Positions 30,553-39,398 of a stretch of 42,581 bases of DNA are shown in pieces (within the stretch, counting starts at the first letter, position 1; every line of letters begins with the position of its first letter). Under the pieces are notes generated by a model. That model was not told the origin of the DNA, did not search any database, and saw only the letters and a program-made list of their open reading frames with translations. The stretch is from JAJPKK01 sp035311445 (lineage in GTDB: Bacteria; Pseudomonadota; Alphaproteobacteria; Rhizobiales; Xanthobacteraceae). The stretch is from contig DATGCX010000114.1 in assembly GCA_035311445.1 (NCBI GenBank), positions 1 through 42,581 of the forward strand. The letters run 5' to 3'. Both the position numbers and the translations under genes were made by a program.

Positions 30553-33321
30553 ATGATCGAAAAAACCTACGACCCCGCCGACGTCGAGCGCCGCATGTCT
30601 GCGGCCTGGGAGGATGCCCAGGCATTCCGCGCCGGCCGTCCGGAGCGCCGCGGCGCCAAGCCCTACGCCATCGTCATCCCGCCGCCGAACGTCACCGGCT
30701 CGCTCCACATGGGACATGCGCTCAACAATACGCTGCAAGATGTGCTGTGCCGGTTCTGGCGCATGCGGGGGCGCGATGTGTTATGGCAGCCGGGCACCGA
30801 TCATGCCGGCATCGCCACCCAGATGGTGGTCGAGCGGCAACTGATGGAGCGCCAGCAGCCATCGCGCCGCGCCATGGGGCGGGAGAAATTTCTCGAACGG
30901 GTATGGGCCTGGAAGGCCGAGTCCGGCGGCGCCATCATCAATCAACTGAAGCGCCTCGGCGCGTCCTGCGATTGGTCGCGCGAGCGCTTTACCATGGATG
31001 AGAGCTTGTCGCGCGCGGTCCTGAAGGTGTTTGTCACACTCTACAATGAAGGCTTGATCTATAAGGACAAGCGTCTCGTCAATTGGGACCCCGAATTCCT
31101 CACTGCGATCTCCGACCTCGAAGTGCAGCAGGTCGAGGTGAAGGGGAGCCAGTGGCACATCCGCTATCCGATCGAGGGATCGACGGAGTCCATCGTGGTT
31201 GCGACCACGCGGCCGGAGACAATGCTGGGCGATACCGCGGTCGCCGTGCATCCGCACAACGACCGCCTCAAGCACCTGATCGGCAGGACCGCGATCCTGC
31301 CGCTGGTCGGCCGCCGCATCCCGATCATCGGCGACGACTACGCCGATCCTGAAAAGGGCACAGGCGCGGTAAAGATCACGCCGGCCCACGACTTCAATGA
31401 TTTCGAGGTGGGCAAACGACATCATCTGCCGATGATCAACGTGCTCAGCGTCGAGGCAAAGCTCGATCTCGACGGCAACACGGCATTCCTGGAAGACGTG
31501 CCGGCGCCGCCGGAACTCGATGAAACGCTGAAGCTCCATGGGGTCGATCGTTTTGCCGCGCGCAGGAAGATCGTCGAGCGGCTTGAGGCGGGGGGGCTTC
31601 TGGTCAAGGTCGAGCAGCACGCCCACATGGTGCCGCATGGCGACCGCTCCGGTGTCGTGATCGAGCCGTTCCTTACCGACCAGTGGTACGTCAACGCCAA
31701 GGCACTTGCCGTCCGGGCGATAGCGGCGGTCCGGGGGGGCCGCACTGTGTTCGTGCCAAAGAATTGGGAGAAGACCTATTTCGACTGGATGGAAAACATC
31801 CAGCCCTGGTGCATCTCGCGGCAACTGTGGTGGGGCCACCAGATCCCAGCCTGGTACGGGCCGGATGGCAAGGTGTTCGTTGCCGAAACCGAGGACGAGG
31901 CGGTGTCGCGCGCGCTTGCATACTACGCCGAGACAGAGGCGGTCACGCCTATGCAGGGGCACGACATGGCGCTTGATCCGGATAGCCGCGCCCCGTTCCT
32001 CACCCGCGACGAGGATGTGCTCGATACGTGGTTCTCCTCGGCGCTGTGGCCGTTCTCGACGTTGGGCTGGCCCGACAAGACGCCGGAACTCGCGCGCTAC
32101 TATCCGACCGACGCGCTGGTCACCGGCTTCGACATCATCTTCTTCTGGGTCGCCCGCATGATGATGATGGGTCTCCACTTCATGAAGGAGGTACCGTTCC
32201 GCACTGTCTACATCCATGCCCTGGTCCGCGACGAGAAGGGCGCCAAGATGTCGAAGTCCAAGGGCAACATCATCGATCCGCTGGTGCTGATCGATCGCTA
32301 TGGGGCCGATGCGCTGCGCTTCACGCTGGCCGCCATGGCGGCGCAGGGCCGCGACATCAAGCTCGCCACATCGCGCGTCGAGGGCTATCGTAATTTTGCG
32401 ACCAAGTTGTGGAACGCCTGCCGCTTCGCCGAGATGAACGGCTGCGCCACGTTGCCGGGCTTCGGGCCGCAGGAGGTGCAAGAAACGCTCAACCGCTGGA
32501 TCGGCCACGAGCTTGCGCGGGCGGTGCGCGAAACGACCGAGGCGATCGAGGCCTACCGGTTCAATGATGCCGCCAACACGGTCTACCGCTTCGTGTGGAA
32601 CGTCTATTGCGACTGGTACCTGGAGCTTGCCAAACCCGTGCTCACCGGCCCCGACAGCGTTGCCAAGACCGAAACCCAGGCTATGGTGGCGTTCGTGCGC
32701 GACCAGATTCTGGCGCTGCTGCATCCGTTCATGCCGTTCGTCACTGAGGAACTCTGGAGCGTCACGGCCGAGGGCGGCGTGGCCCGCGACGGCCTGTTGG
32801 CGCTCACGCCTTGGCCGCCGCTTAGCGGCTTCGAGGACGACGCGGCCGAAGCCGAGATCGGCTGGGTGGTCGATGTCATCGCGGCGATCCGCTCGGTGCG
32901 CACCGAGATGAACATCGCGCCCGCCATGCAAATTCCCATGGTGTTGGCCGCGGTTGCGCCCGAAACCCATGAGCGCGCACAGCGCTGGAGCGACGTCATC
33001 AAACGCATGGCGAAGATCGCCGATATCTCGATCGCGGATGCGCCCCCGCCCGGCGCGGTTCAGCTTCTGGTGCGCGGCGACGCGGTAGCGTTGCCGCTCA
33101 GGGGCGTGATCGATCTCGCCGCCGAGAAGGCGCGGCTCGAAAAGGAAAAAGCCAAGGCCGAGGTCGACATCAACCGCATCGACGCCAGGCTCGCCAATCC
33201 GGATTTCATCGCCCGCGCGCCCGAGGAAGTGGTCGAAGCTGATCGCGAGAAACGCGAGGAAGCGATGGCACGGCGGACGAAGATTCTGGAGGCGCTGGAG
33301 CGGCTGAAGCAAGTGGAGTGA
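30553..33321 (+). CDS. valS: Valyl-tRNA synthetase
   Basis: The 922-residue class I enzyme charges tRNA-Val. It has the HIGH-type motif in PPPNVTGSLHMGHALNN (about residues 43-59), the editing domain in the middle and KMSKSKGN (about residue 566). The C-terminal coiled coil of ValS follows (LAAEKARLEKEKAKAEVDIN, from about residue 855). Length fits the family. The start at 30553 (MIEKTYDPAD) is set by homology; an ATG three codons earlier (MPAMIEK) is possible and the frame is open further upstream. The short interval to prfB (92 bases) suggests either co-transcription or a nearby promoter. Confidence 0.97.
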   Translation: MIEKTYDPADVERRMSAAWEDAQAFRAGRPERRGAKPYAIVIPPPNVTGSLHMGHALNNTLQDVLCRFWRMRGRDVLWQPGTDHAGIATQMVVERQLMERQQPSRRAMGREKFLERVWAWKAESGGAIINQLKRLGASCDWSRERFTMDESLSRAVLKVFVTLYNEGLIYKDKRLVNWDPEFLTAISDLEVQQVEVKGSQWHIRYPIEGSTESIVVATTRPETMLGDTAVAVHPHNDRLKHLIGRTAILPLVGRRIPIIGDDYADPEKGTGAVKITPAHDFNDFEVGKRHHLPMINVLSVEAKLDLDGNTAFLEDVPAPPELDETLKLHGVDRFAARRKIVERLEAGGLLVKVEQHAHMVPHGDRSGVVIEPFLTDQWYVNAKALAVRAIAAVRGGRTVFVPKNWEKTYFDWMENIQPWCISRQLWWGHQIPAWYGPDGKVFVAETEDEAVSRALAYYAETEAVTPMQGHDMALDPDSRAPFLTRDEDVLDTWFSSALWPFSTLGWPDKTPELARYYPTDALVTGFDIIFFWVARMMMMGLHFMKEVPFRTVYIHALVRDEKGAKMSKSKGNIIDPLVLIDRYGADALRFTLAAMAAQGRDIKLATSRVEGYRNFATKLWNACRFAEMNGCATLPGFGPQEVQETLNRWIGHELARAVRETTEAIEAYRFNDAANTVYRFVWNVYCDWYLELAKPVLTGPDSVAKTETQAMVAFVRDQILALLHPFMPFVTEELWSVTAEGGVARDGLLALTPWPPLSGFEDDAAEAEIGWVVDVIAAIRSVRTEMNIAPAMQIPMVLAAVAPETHERAQRWSDVIKRMAKIADISIADAPPPGAVQLLVRGDAVALPLRGVIDLAAEKARLEKEKAKAEVDINRIDARLANPDFIARAPEEVVEADREKREEAMARRTKILEALERLKQVE

Positions 33322-33413
33322 GGATGCCTATTCGAAATCCTTTGTGCGCTTGCACAGTCCCCGCCGGATGGCTAAATCACCAGATACGAATCTTCTGTTA
33401 AGCTGGTGAGATC

Positions 33414-34545
33414 ATGCGCGCTGAAATTGTGACCATTGTGGACGAGATCAAGCAGTCCCTCGGGCTGCTGAGGAGGCATCTTTGACATTGACAAAGCGCG
33501 CGCCCGCCTCGCCGAACTGAACCACCTCGCTGAAGACCCCAATCTGTGGAACGATCCCCAGCGCGCCAGCCGGTTGATGCAGGAGCGCACGTCGCTGGAG
33601 GAGCAGCTTTCCGCTCTCGGCCGCATTGAGCGTGAAATCGATGACAATGTCGGGATGATCGATCTCGGCGAGGCCGAGAATGACGCCGATGTGGTCGCCG
33701 AAGCTGAAACGGCCTTGAAAAAGCTCAAGGACGAGGTGGCGCGGCGCGAACTGGAGGCGCTGTTGTCGGGGGAGGCCGACGGCTTCGATACATTCCTCGA
33801 AGTCCATGCGGGCGCCGGCGGCACCGAGAGCCAGGACTGGGCCGACATGCTGCTGCGCATGTACGCGCGTTGGGCCGAGCAGCACGGCTATAAGATCGAA
33901 TATCTGGAGGAGACCGCCGGCGAAGAAGCCGGCATCAAGTCGGCGACCATCCAGATCAAGGGCCACAATGCCTATGGGTGGCTCAAGAGCGAGGACGGCG
34001 TGCATCGTCTGGTGCGCATCTCGCCGTTCGATTCCAACGCTCGCCGGCACACGTCGTTCGCGAGTATATCGGTCTACCCGGTGATCGATGACCGCATCGT
34101 CATCGACATCAAGGAATCCGACGTACGCACCGACACCATGCGGTCGGGCGGCGCCGGCGGCCAGCATGTCAACAAGACCGAATCGGCGGTGCGGCTCACC
34201 CACATCCCGACCGGAATCGCAGTGGTGTGTCAGGCCGAACGCTCCCAGCACAAGAATCGCTCCCAGGCGTGGGCGATGCTGCGCGCCAAGCTCTATGAGC
34301 GCGAGATCAAGCGGCGCGAGGCGCAGGCGATCGCAGAGCAGGCCGCCAAGACCGATATCGGCTGGGGCCACCAGATCCGCTCCTACGTGCTGCAGCCCTA
34401 CCAGATGGTGAAGGACCTGCGCACCGGCATTTCCACGTCCAACACCGGCGCCGTGCTCGACGGCGACCTCGACGCCTTCATGGCGGCAGCGCTCGCCCAG
34501 AAGGCGTTCGGGACGGGGCCGAAGCAGGTGGAGGATGTGGAGTAG
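33414..34545 (+). CDS. prfB: Peptide chain release factor 2 (+1 programmed frameshift)
   Basis: RF2 recognises UGA and UAA. The gene begins at an ATG at 33414 and reaches an in-frame TGA at 33483 after 23 codons. The ribosome must slip by +1 on CTT-TGA and continue as GAC ATT GAC in the frame that runs to 34545, giving 376 residues. Domains are the N-terminal helical region, the anticodon-like region and the catalytic GGQ at about residue 248 (SGGAGGQHVNKTESAV). A reading that starts at 33574 would lose the N-terminus and is wrong. The programmed site is described separately. Confidence 0.96.
33471..33485 (+). promoter_or_regulatory. RF2 autoregulatory frameshift site
   Basis: AGGAGG (33471-33476) is an internal Shine-Dalgarno-like sequence, three bases before CTT (33480-33482). 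The TGA stop at 33483 follows, then C. This is the classical layout: low RF2 lets the ribosome slip +1 on CUU and make more RF2. Confidence 0.95.
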
Positions 34546-34567
34546 GGGGCGTGGCCGGCTGACCGTG

Positions 34568-34807
34568 ATGCCAATCGAGGTAGCACGGCTGCCGGAAGCC
34601 GATCAGGAAGCGACTGCCAGCCTCATTCCGGATGAAATTGCTGCTGAACGTGGATGGGACGAGCGCTTCGCCAAGACCCAGGATCAATTGGGCGCCCTGG
34701 TGCGAGCGGCACGGGCCGAAGTGGCGCGAGGCAGTGCGGATTCGGTGGTCCGTCTGGCCGTTCGGGCTAGCGATTTCGCGCGCTACAGAAGCTTTTGGAA
34801 GCTCTAA
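34568..34807 (+). CDS. Orphan antitoxin-like small protein
   Basis: The 79-residue product begins MPIEVARLPEADQEATASLI, then PDEIAAERGWDERFAKTQDQ. The pattern 'LPExxQxxxAxxixdElxxExxWdexFAkxqdxL' resembles antitoxins that pair with RelE-like or PIN toxins. The last 25 residues (VVRLAVRASDFARYRSFWKL) do not fit the usual end, which suggests a shifted or truncated C-terminus. No toxin gene follows. The convergent hydrolase gene begins its stop in the same four bases (TAG and TAA overlap at 34804-34807). Start chosen at the ATG at 34568, 22 bases after prfB. Confidence 0.5.
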   Translation: MPIEVARLPEADQEATASLIPDEIAAERGWDERFAKTQDQLGALVRAARAEVARGSADSVVRLAVRASDFARYRSFWKL

Positions 34808-35904
34808 TTCGCATCCATCCGCGGCGCGGCTTGCGCCCCGTCCGGCGGCGGCAGGCTGCCGCCCGATTGAATTGCCGCCGGCGCGAGTGCGCCAAGCCGC
34901 GGGAAGCCGCCACCCCCGATCGCATCGCGGATCACCTGCCGGATGCTGGCGTTCGACAGGAACAGGTCGTGGTTGATGATGCCCCAGCCCTGCGCGGAGG
35001 CATCGATCACGCGTAACCCGAGTTTCTCGAGCTGCGCCTTCTCGGCCGCTCCGACGCGGGTGGTGCTGCCGTTCACCCAGCGCGACACCGCCAGCGCACG
35101 GTCGTTCGTCGCCGTGATGATGGTGATCTTGCCGGCGAGCGGGCCGATCCGCTGCACCGAAGCCGTGAACACATCCATGTCGATATCCGGCGAGGCGAAC
35201 ACCACCGCGCCGATGTGGTCGGCCGCGTAGTCCCCGTACTTGGCATAGAGCTGCCGCAACGTCTCCATGGCCAGCATGGTGCCGACGCTATGCGCTACGA
35301 TACTGATGCGGCCGATGGTCGGGCTTGCCAGCAAGTCGTTAAGTACCTGGTCGAAGGCGTCGCGCGACCACATCGCACTCTCGCGATCGTACGCGTAGTC
35401 GAAGAGCTTCGCCCGTGATGGCCAGGAGAACACCATGGTCTCGCCGGCAAACTTGATGCCGTCCGAGAGATGCACGGCATCGAGCGCGGCGGTCTCGAAC
35501 GTGGTGTTGAAGCCGTGGACGTAGATGAGGAGGTTGCGTCCGCTGGTTGCCTGGGTGAGCAAATCGCCGATCTGCGGCACCGCCTCGATCGAGGCGATGC
35601 TCCACTCGCCAAGACCGACCGCCGCCAGCGAGAACCGACTGTCATCGGGCGGCGTCAAGATGGCGCGCGCTACCGTGGTCCTGCGGGCGCGCTCCGGTCC
35701 AAACCAAGGCTTTGCGCGCGCGCCATCCACTGACTTGCGCGTGGTCGCGACCAACAGCGTCGGACGCGCCGCGATGTCGGATGCATCAAACCGGGGCCCG
35801 CTCGCCGCCAGGCCGGCGCAGCCGCCGACCGCCAGCGCGGTAGCGGCGGACGCGAGGCCGCGAAGCGCAATTCGACGCGAAACTGCAATGCGGACAGGCG
35901 GCAT
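34804..35904 (-). CDS. DUF900 alpha/beta-hydrolase lipoprotein
   Basis: The 366-residue product has a signal with an arginine pair and a lipobox (SRRIALRGLASAATALAVGG, then Cys29), so it is probably lipid-anchored. The hydrolase fold shows LLIYVHGFNTTFETAALDAV, the nucleophile elbow VAHSVGTML and a late His in GWGIINHDLFL. This set matches the DUF900 esterase/lipase-like family. The natural substrate is unknown. It ends convergently on the orphan antitoxin-like gene with a four-base overlap. Confidence 0.8.
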   Translation of the reverse strand: MPPVRIAVSRRIALRGLASAATALAVGGCAGLAASGPRFDASDIAARPTLLVATTRKSVDGARAKPWFGPERARRTTVARAILTPPDDSRFSLAAVGLGEWSIASIEAVPQIGDLLTQATSGRNLLIYVHGFNTTFETAALDAVHLSDGIKFAGETMVFSWPSRAKLFDYAYDRESAMWSRDAFDQVLNDLLASPTIGRISIVAHSVGTMLAMETLRQLYAKYGDYAADHIGAVVFASPDIDMDVFTASVQRIGPLAGKITIITATNDRALAVSRWVNGSTTRVGAAEKAQLEKLGLRVIDASAQGWGIINHDLFLSNASIRQVIRDAIGGGGFPRLGALAPAAIQSGGSLPPPDGAQAAPRMDAN

Positions 35905-36216
35905 GCGACAATCGTTCTTTGTTCGTGATCTGGGGACGCTGGATCGCGGCCGAGAGGCGCTTTTCTGACGTGTGATCGCGGCGATAACAGGGCAGGGGCA
36001 GTGCGGTCCTGGTGACAGAGCTGAGGAACTTTTGTCAAGCGATGAGGAATGAACGGAACCACTGCTGCGTCAAGGTAGTATCTTTTTGATGACATTGGGT
36101 TTATGCGAACCTGCTGCGACCAGCCGGTTTCCCAGGTCGTCACGGTGCCTCGTCGCCTTCACCACCGTCGTTCGCGGCCAGGTTGGCCTGTGTGGCGTGG
36201 ACCCAGTTGCGACACT
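35905..36216. other. Gene-free interval upstream of the DUF900 gene
   Basis: No coding frame is convincing in these 312 bases. They should hold the minus-strand promoter of the hydrolase gene. The word ACATTGGGTTTATGCGA near 36091 nearly matches ACATTGGGTTCATGCGA near 18028, upstream of a small-protein gene (16 of 17 bases). The meaning is unclear. Confidence 0.4.
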
Positions 36217-36627
36217 TTATTGCCTATCAGCGATTTCGTCATACCCGCGGCCAAGAAATTGGACCAAACAGATGCCATGACCGAAGGGGTCGGCCATCAG
36301 CGCTATGCGGCCCCAATTATGCGTTTGGATCTCTCCCTCGATCGTCGCGCCGGCATCAATTGCTCGACTGACGGCAGCGACAATTTCAGGAACCACAAAG
36401 TCGAGATGGACCGGTGTCCAATGTCGGTGGTAGCGGCGCACGTCGTCCGTCCGCTCCGACGACCTCGTTCCCTCAGGCTTTAGCAACAGATAGAGGGCCG
36501 ACGAGGCGCCAAGCAATTCCACAGCGAACGAGCCGAAACGTCGTCCGATCCGCAAGCCAATTGCCCGTTGATAGAATGCAGTCGCTTTCGACAGGTCATC
36601 GACATCCACATTGACGAGCAAGTCCAT
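36217..36627 (-). CDS. VOC-family (glyoxalase/dioxygenase fold) protein
   Basis: The 136-residue protein has the paired beta-alpha-beta-beta-beta layout of vicinal-oxygen-chelate proteins. The first module is MDLLVNVDVDDLSKATAFYQ, the second is VHLDFVVPEIVAAVSRAIDA, and the end is ALMADPFGHGICLVQF. Candidate metal ligands are His in PVHLDF and Glu/His near the ends of each module, but the exact set is not clear. Activity could be lyase, dioxygenase or antibiotic binding. GGAG lies seven bases before the ATG at 36627. It is a single gene. Confidence 0.8.
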   Translation of the reverse strand: MDLLVNVDVDDLSKATAFYQRAIGLRIGRRFGSFAVELLGASSALYLLLKPEGTRSSERTDDVRRYHRHWTPVHLDFVVPEIVAAVSRAIDAGATIEGEIQTHNWGRIALMADPFGHGICLVQFLGRGYDEIADRQ

Positions 36628-36757
36628 TGTCTACTCCGCGATCGTTGCCGTAGCGGACGATAGTAAGCCTGCAAACCATTTTGCCACGAGCGGTATCGTG
36701 GCGCCCGGCAAGCTGTTAATCTGGATGAACTAACGTCCGTAGCCTTTGGGGGAACTC

Positions 36758-37747
36758 ATGCGCGCTGCGCGATCTTTCCTGACGATTGGCTTTGCTGCTG
36801 CAAGCCTTGCTGCCGCGAGTGTGTTCACGTCGCAAGCCGGAACCGCGGCGGAGAAATATCCGACCCGGCCGATCCACTTCATCGCCGCTTTTCCGGCCGG
36901 CGGCGCCGTCGACATCACGGCTCGGATCCTGGCGGATTGGCTGTCGAACGATCTCGGCCAGCAGGTTATTGTCGAAAACCGCGCCGGTTCCGGCGGCAAT
37001 ATCGGGGCGGCGGCCGTGATCAACTCGCCGCCGGACGGCTACACCATCCTGTTCGATGCCGCGAACAACACGATCAGCGCCTCGCTCTACAAGAAGCTGC
37101 CCTATGATTTTCTGCGCGACACCGCGCCGGTCGCCGGCCTCATGCTGCTCACCAACATCATGGTGGTGCCGCCCTCGCTGCCGGTCAAAACCGTGGCGGA
37201 TTTCATCGCGCTCGCCAAGGCGAAGCCCGGTGAGCTGAGCTTTGCGTCGGCGGGCAACGGCACCTCCGTGCATATGTCGGGCGAACTGTTCAAGATGATG
37301 GCGGGCATCGACATCATTCACGTGCCGTATCGCGGCGCCGCGCCTGCCTATCCGGACCTCATGACCGGCAAGGTCCATGTGCTGTTCGACAATCTGCCGG
37401 GCTCGATAGAATTCGTGCGCAGCGGTCAGTTGAAGGCGCTCGGGGTGACGGTGCCGCAGCGCTGGCCCGGGTTGCCGGACATCCCGGCCATTGCAGAGAC
37501 GATTACGGGCTTCGAGGCGGCTCCCTGGTATGGCATTTCCGCCCCGAAGGGTACGCCGCCCGAGATTGTTGAAATCTTGAACAAGTCGATCGCGGGCGCG
37601 CTCGCCAACCCAAAGATGCGGGCGAAGCTCGCCGAGCTTGGCGGCATCCCGATGCCCATGTCGCCGGCCGAATTCGGCAAGTTCCTCGCCGACGACACGG
37701 CGAAATGGGCCAAGGTGGTGAAGGCCGCCAATTTGTCGGTGGAGTAA
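36758..37747 (+). CDS. Bug/TctC-family tricarboxylate-type binding protein
   Basis: The 329-residue periplasmic receptor has a signal peptide (MRAARSFLTIGFAAASLAAA, cleavage near SQAGTAA). The Bug-family landmarks are YPTRPIHFIAAFPAGGAVDI, VIVENRAGSGGNIGAAAVI and the ADDTAKWAKVVKAA end. These proteins bind carboxylic acids or amides and deliver them to TctAB-type transporters, but many are orphans, as here. The ATG at 36758 follows GGGGGA closely. A Tat-exported amidase gene follows after 115 bases, so amide-derived acids are a plausible ligand; this is inference. Confidence 0.9.
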   Translation: MRAARSFLTIGFAAASLAAASVFTSQAGTAAEKYPTRPIHFIAAFPAGGAVDITARILADWLSNDLGQQVIVENRAGSGGNIGAAAVINSPPDGYTILFDAANNTISASLYKKLPYDFLRDTAPVAGLMLLTNIMVVPPSLPVKTVADFIALAKAKPGELSFASAGNGTSVHMSGELFKMMAGIDIIHVPYRGAAPAYPDLMTGKVHVLFDNLPGSIEFVRSGQLKALGVTVPQRWPGLPDIPAIAETITGFEAAPWYGISAPKGTPPEIVEILNKSIAGALANPKMRAKLAELGGIPMPMSPAEFGKFLADDTAKWAKVVKAANLSVE

Positions 37748-37759
37748 GCGAAGAAAAAA

Positions 37760-37852
37760 GGAGCGCGGGTGTCCCGCCCGCATCTTTGTTCGTGCGGCGG
37801 GACGCCGGCGCTCGACATGTTCTTAAAAAAGCGGGCGGGACGCCCGCGCTCC
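37760..37852. repeat. REP-like inverted pair between the Bug and amidase genes
   Basis: GGAGCGCGGGTGTCCCGCCC and GCGGGCGGGACGCCCGCGCT face each other across about 50 bases with one more GGCGGGACGCC in between. The first two bases of the left arm and the last CC of the right arm close a longer stem. The element fills nearly all the 115-base spacer. Confidence 0.85.
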
Positions 37853-37862
37853 GGAGCACCCC

Positions 37863-39281
37863 ATGAACTTGCCTACCGGCACGTCCTTGAACCGGCGGCG
37901 CCTATTGGCCGGCCTATCCGCGGCGGCGGTCGCGTCCCTGTCGATAGCGCAGACGCTTATGCCGGCCGCAGCGCCGTCTTTGCCCAAATCGCGCCCTTCG
38001 CGCGAACGCCTCGAAGAAGCACTGGCGCGCATTGCGGATCCGAACGGGGAGGGCTCTCGCGCCTGCCTCACGGTCTACCGTGAGACCGCGCGCGTTTCGG
38101 CGGATGCAGCCGACGCAAGATTGCGCGTAGGCATTCCGCTCGGGCCGCTCGACGGCACCATCGTTTCCGTCAAGGACTTGTTCGATGTGGCCGGGGAGCC
38201 GACGCGCGCCGGCTCAAAAATTCTGGCCGATGCGCCGCCCGCTCCGGCGGATGCGCCCGCCGTTCATCGGCTTCGCGCCGCCGGCTGCGTCATCGTCGCC
38301 AAGACCAACATGGCGGAATTCGCTTTTACGGGCATCGGCCTCAATCCGCATTACGGCACGCCGGGAAATCCGGCCGATCGCGCGCGCATTCCGGGCGGCT
38401 CTTCGTCGGGCGCCGCGGTCGCTGTCGCGGACGGGATGTGCGAGATCGCGATCGGCTCCGATACCGGCGGCTCGGTCCGGGTGCCGGCCGCACTGTGCGG
38501 CGTTGTGGGTTTCAAGCCGTCGAAGCGGCGGGTACCGACCGAGGGCGCGTTTCCGCTCTCCTACACGCTGGACTCCATTGGTCCTCTCGCCCGCACCGTC
38601 GCGGATTGCGCAGCAGCCGACGCCGCAATGGCGGGCGAGGAGGCGGCAGCACTTGAACCGCAGGCGCTCGCAGGCCTGCGGTTCGGCATTGCCCAGGGCT
38701 TGCCGCTGCGCGGTCTGGATCAGGAGGTCGCATCGCGCCTGTTCGAGGCTATCAATGAGCTCGGCCGGGCCGGCGCGCAGTTGTCGCCGGAACTCTTTCC
38801 GCAGTTCGACGACATGGCGCGGCTCAATTCTAGGGGCAGCATTGCGGTCGCCGAAGGCTATGCGATCCACCGCGAACGGTTGGCGACGCGCGGCGCCGAG
38901 TTCGATCCGTTCGTGCGTGGGCGGCTGGAGCGCGGGCGTGAGGTTTCCGCGGCGGATTACATCGCCTTAATACACGATCGTGCCGCGATGGTACGCGCCA
39001 TGGACGCGCGTCTTGCCGATCTCGACGCTATCCTGCTGCCGACCTGCACGATCGTGGCCCCGACGATCGCGGAGTGTCAGCAACCCGAGACCGCGCTCGC
39101 CCGCAACCAGATGGTGCTGCGCAACGCAGCGATCGTCAACTTCTTCGACCTGTGCGCAATCTCACTCCCACTGCCGCGCGGCGACGGGCTCCCGGTCGGC
39201 CTGATGCTGGCCGCGCGCAACGGCCACGATCGCCGGCTGCTCCGCATCGCCGCCGCGGTGGAGAAGCTGTTCGGCGTGTAG
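37863..39281 (+). CDS. Tat-exported amidase-signature enzyme
   Basis: The 472-residue product begins with a Tat-type leader (NRRRLLAGLSAAAVASLSIA) and then the amidase-signature fold. The Ser-cisSer-Lys triad is visible: Lys104 in SVKDLFD, the cis-Ser in GGSSSGAAVA (about Ser181) and the nucleophile Ser204 in DTGGSVRVPA. Such enzymes hydrolyse amides to acids and ammonia; the substrate cannot be read. Length fits the family. It follows the Bug-type binding protein on the same strand, and a REP-type element lies between them. Confidence 0.88.
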   Translation: MNLPTGTSLNRRRLLAGLSAAAVASLSIAQTLMPAAAPSLPKSRPSRERLEEALARIADPNGEGSRACLTVYRETARVSADAADARLRVGIPLGPLDGTIVSVKDLFDVAGEPTRAGSKILADAPPAPADAPAVHRLRAAGCVIVAKTNMAEFAFTGIGLNPHYGTPGNPADRARIPGGSSSGAAVAVADGMCEIAIGSDTGGSVRVPAALCGVVGFKPSKRRVPTEGAFPLSYTLDSIGPLARTVADCAAADAAMAGEEAAALEPQALAGLRFGIAQGLPLRGLDQEVASRLFEAINELGRAGAQLSPELFPQFDDMARLNSRGSIAVAEGYAIHRERLATRGAEFDPFVRGRLERGREVSAADYIALIHDRAAMVRAMDARLADLDAILLPTCTIVAPTIAECQQPETALARNQMVLRNAAIVNFFDLCAISLPLPRGDGLPVGLMLAARNGHDRRLLRIAAAVEKLFGV

Positions 39282-39286
39282 GAACC

Positions 39287-39375
39287 GTAGCCCGGATTGA
39301 GCGGAGCGAAATCCGGGGCTGGCTCGGATACGGCAATGCCGCCCCCGGGTTTCGCTGGCGCTCAACCCGGGCTAC
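39287..39375. repeat. REP-like pair with GTAGCCCGG ends
   Basis: GTAGCCCGGATTGAGCGGAG followed by CGAAATCCGGG is mirrored by CCCGGGTTTCGCTGGCGCTC and AACCCGGGCTAC. It fills the space between the convergent amidase and YfhO-like genes. It is the same family as at 29525-29600. Confidence 0.88.
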
Positions 39376-39398
39376 CCATCCTGTGACACCCCTGCTTG

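Noticed and set aside
30781..33312. 843-residue minus-strand frame
   Set aside because: Shadow of valS in high-GC DNA; the sequence is His/Arg/Asp-rich with no family resemblance.
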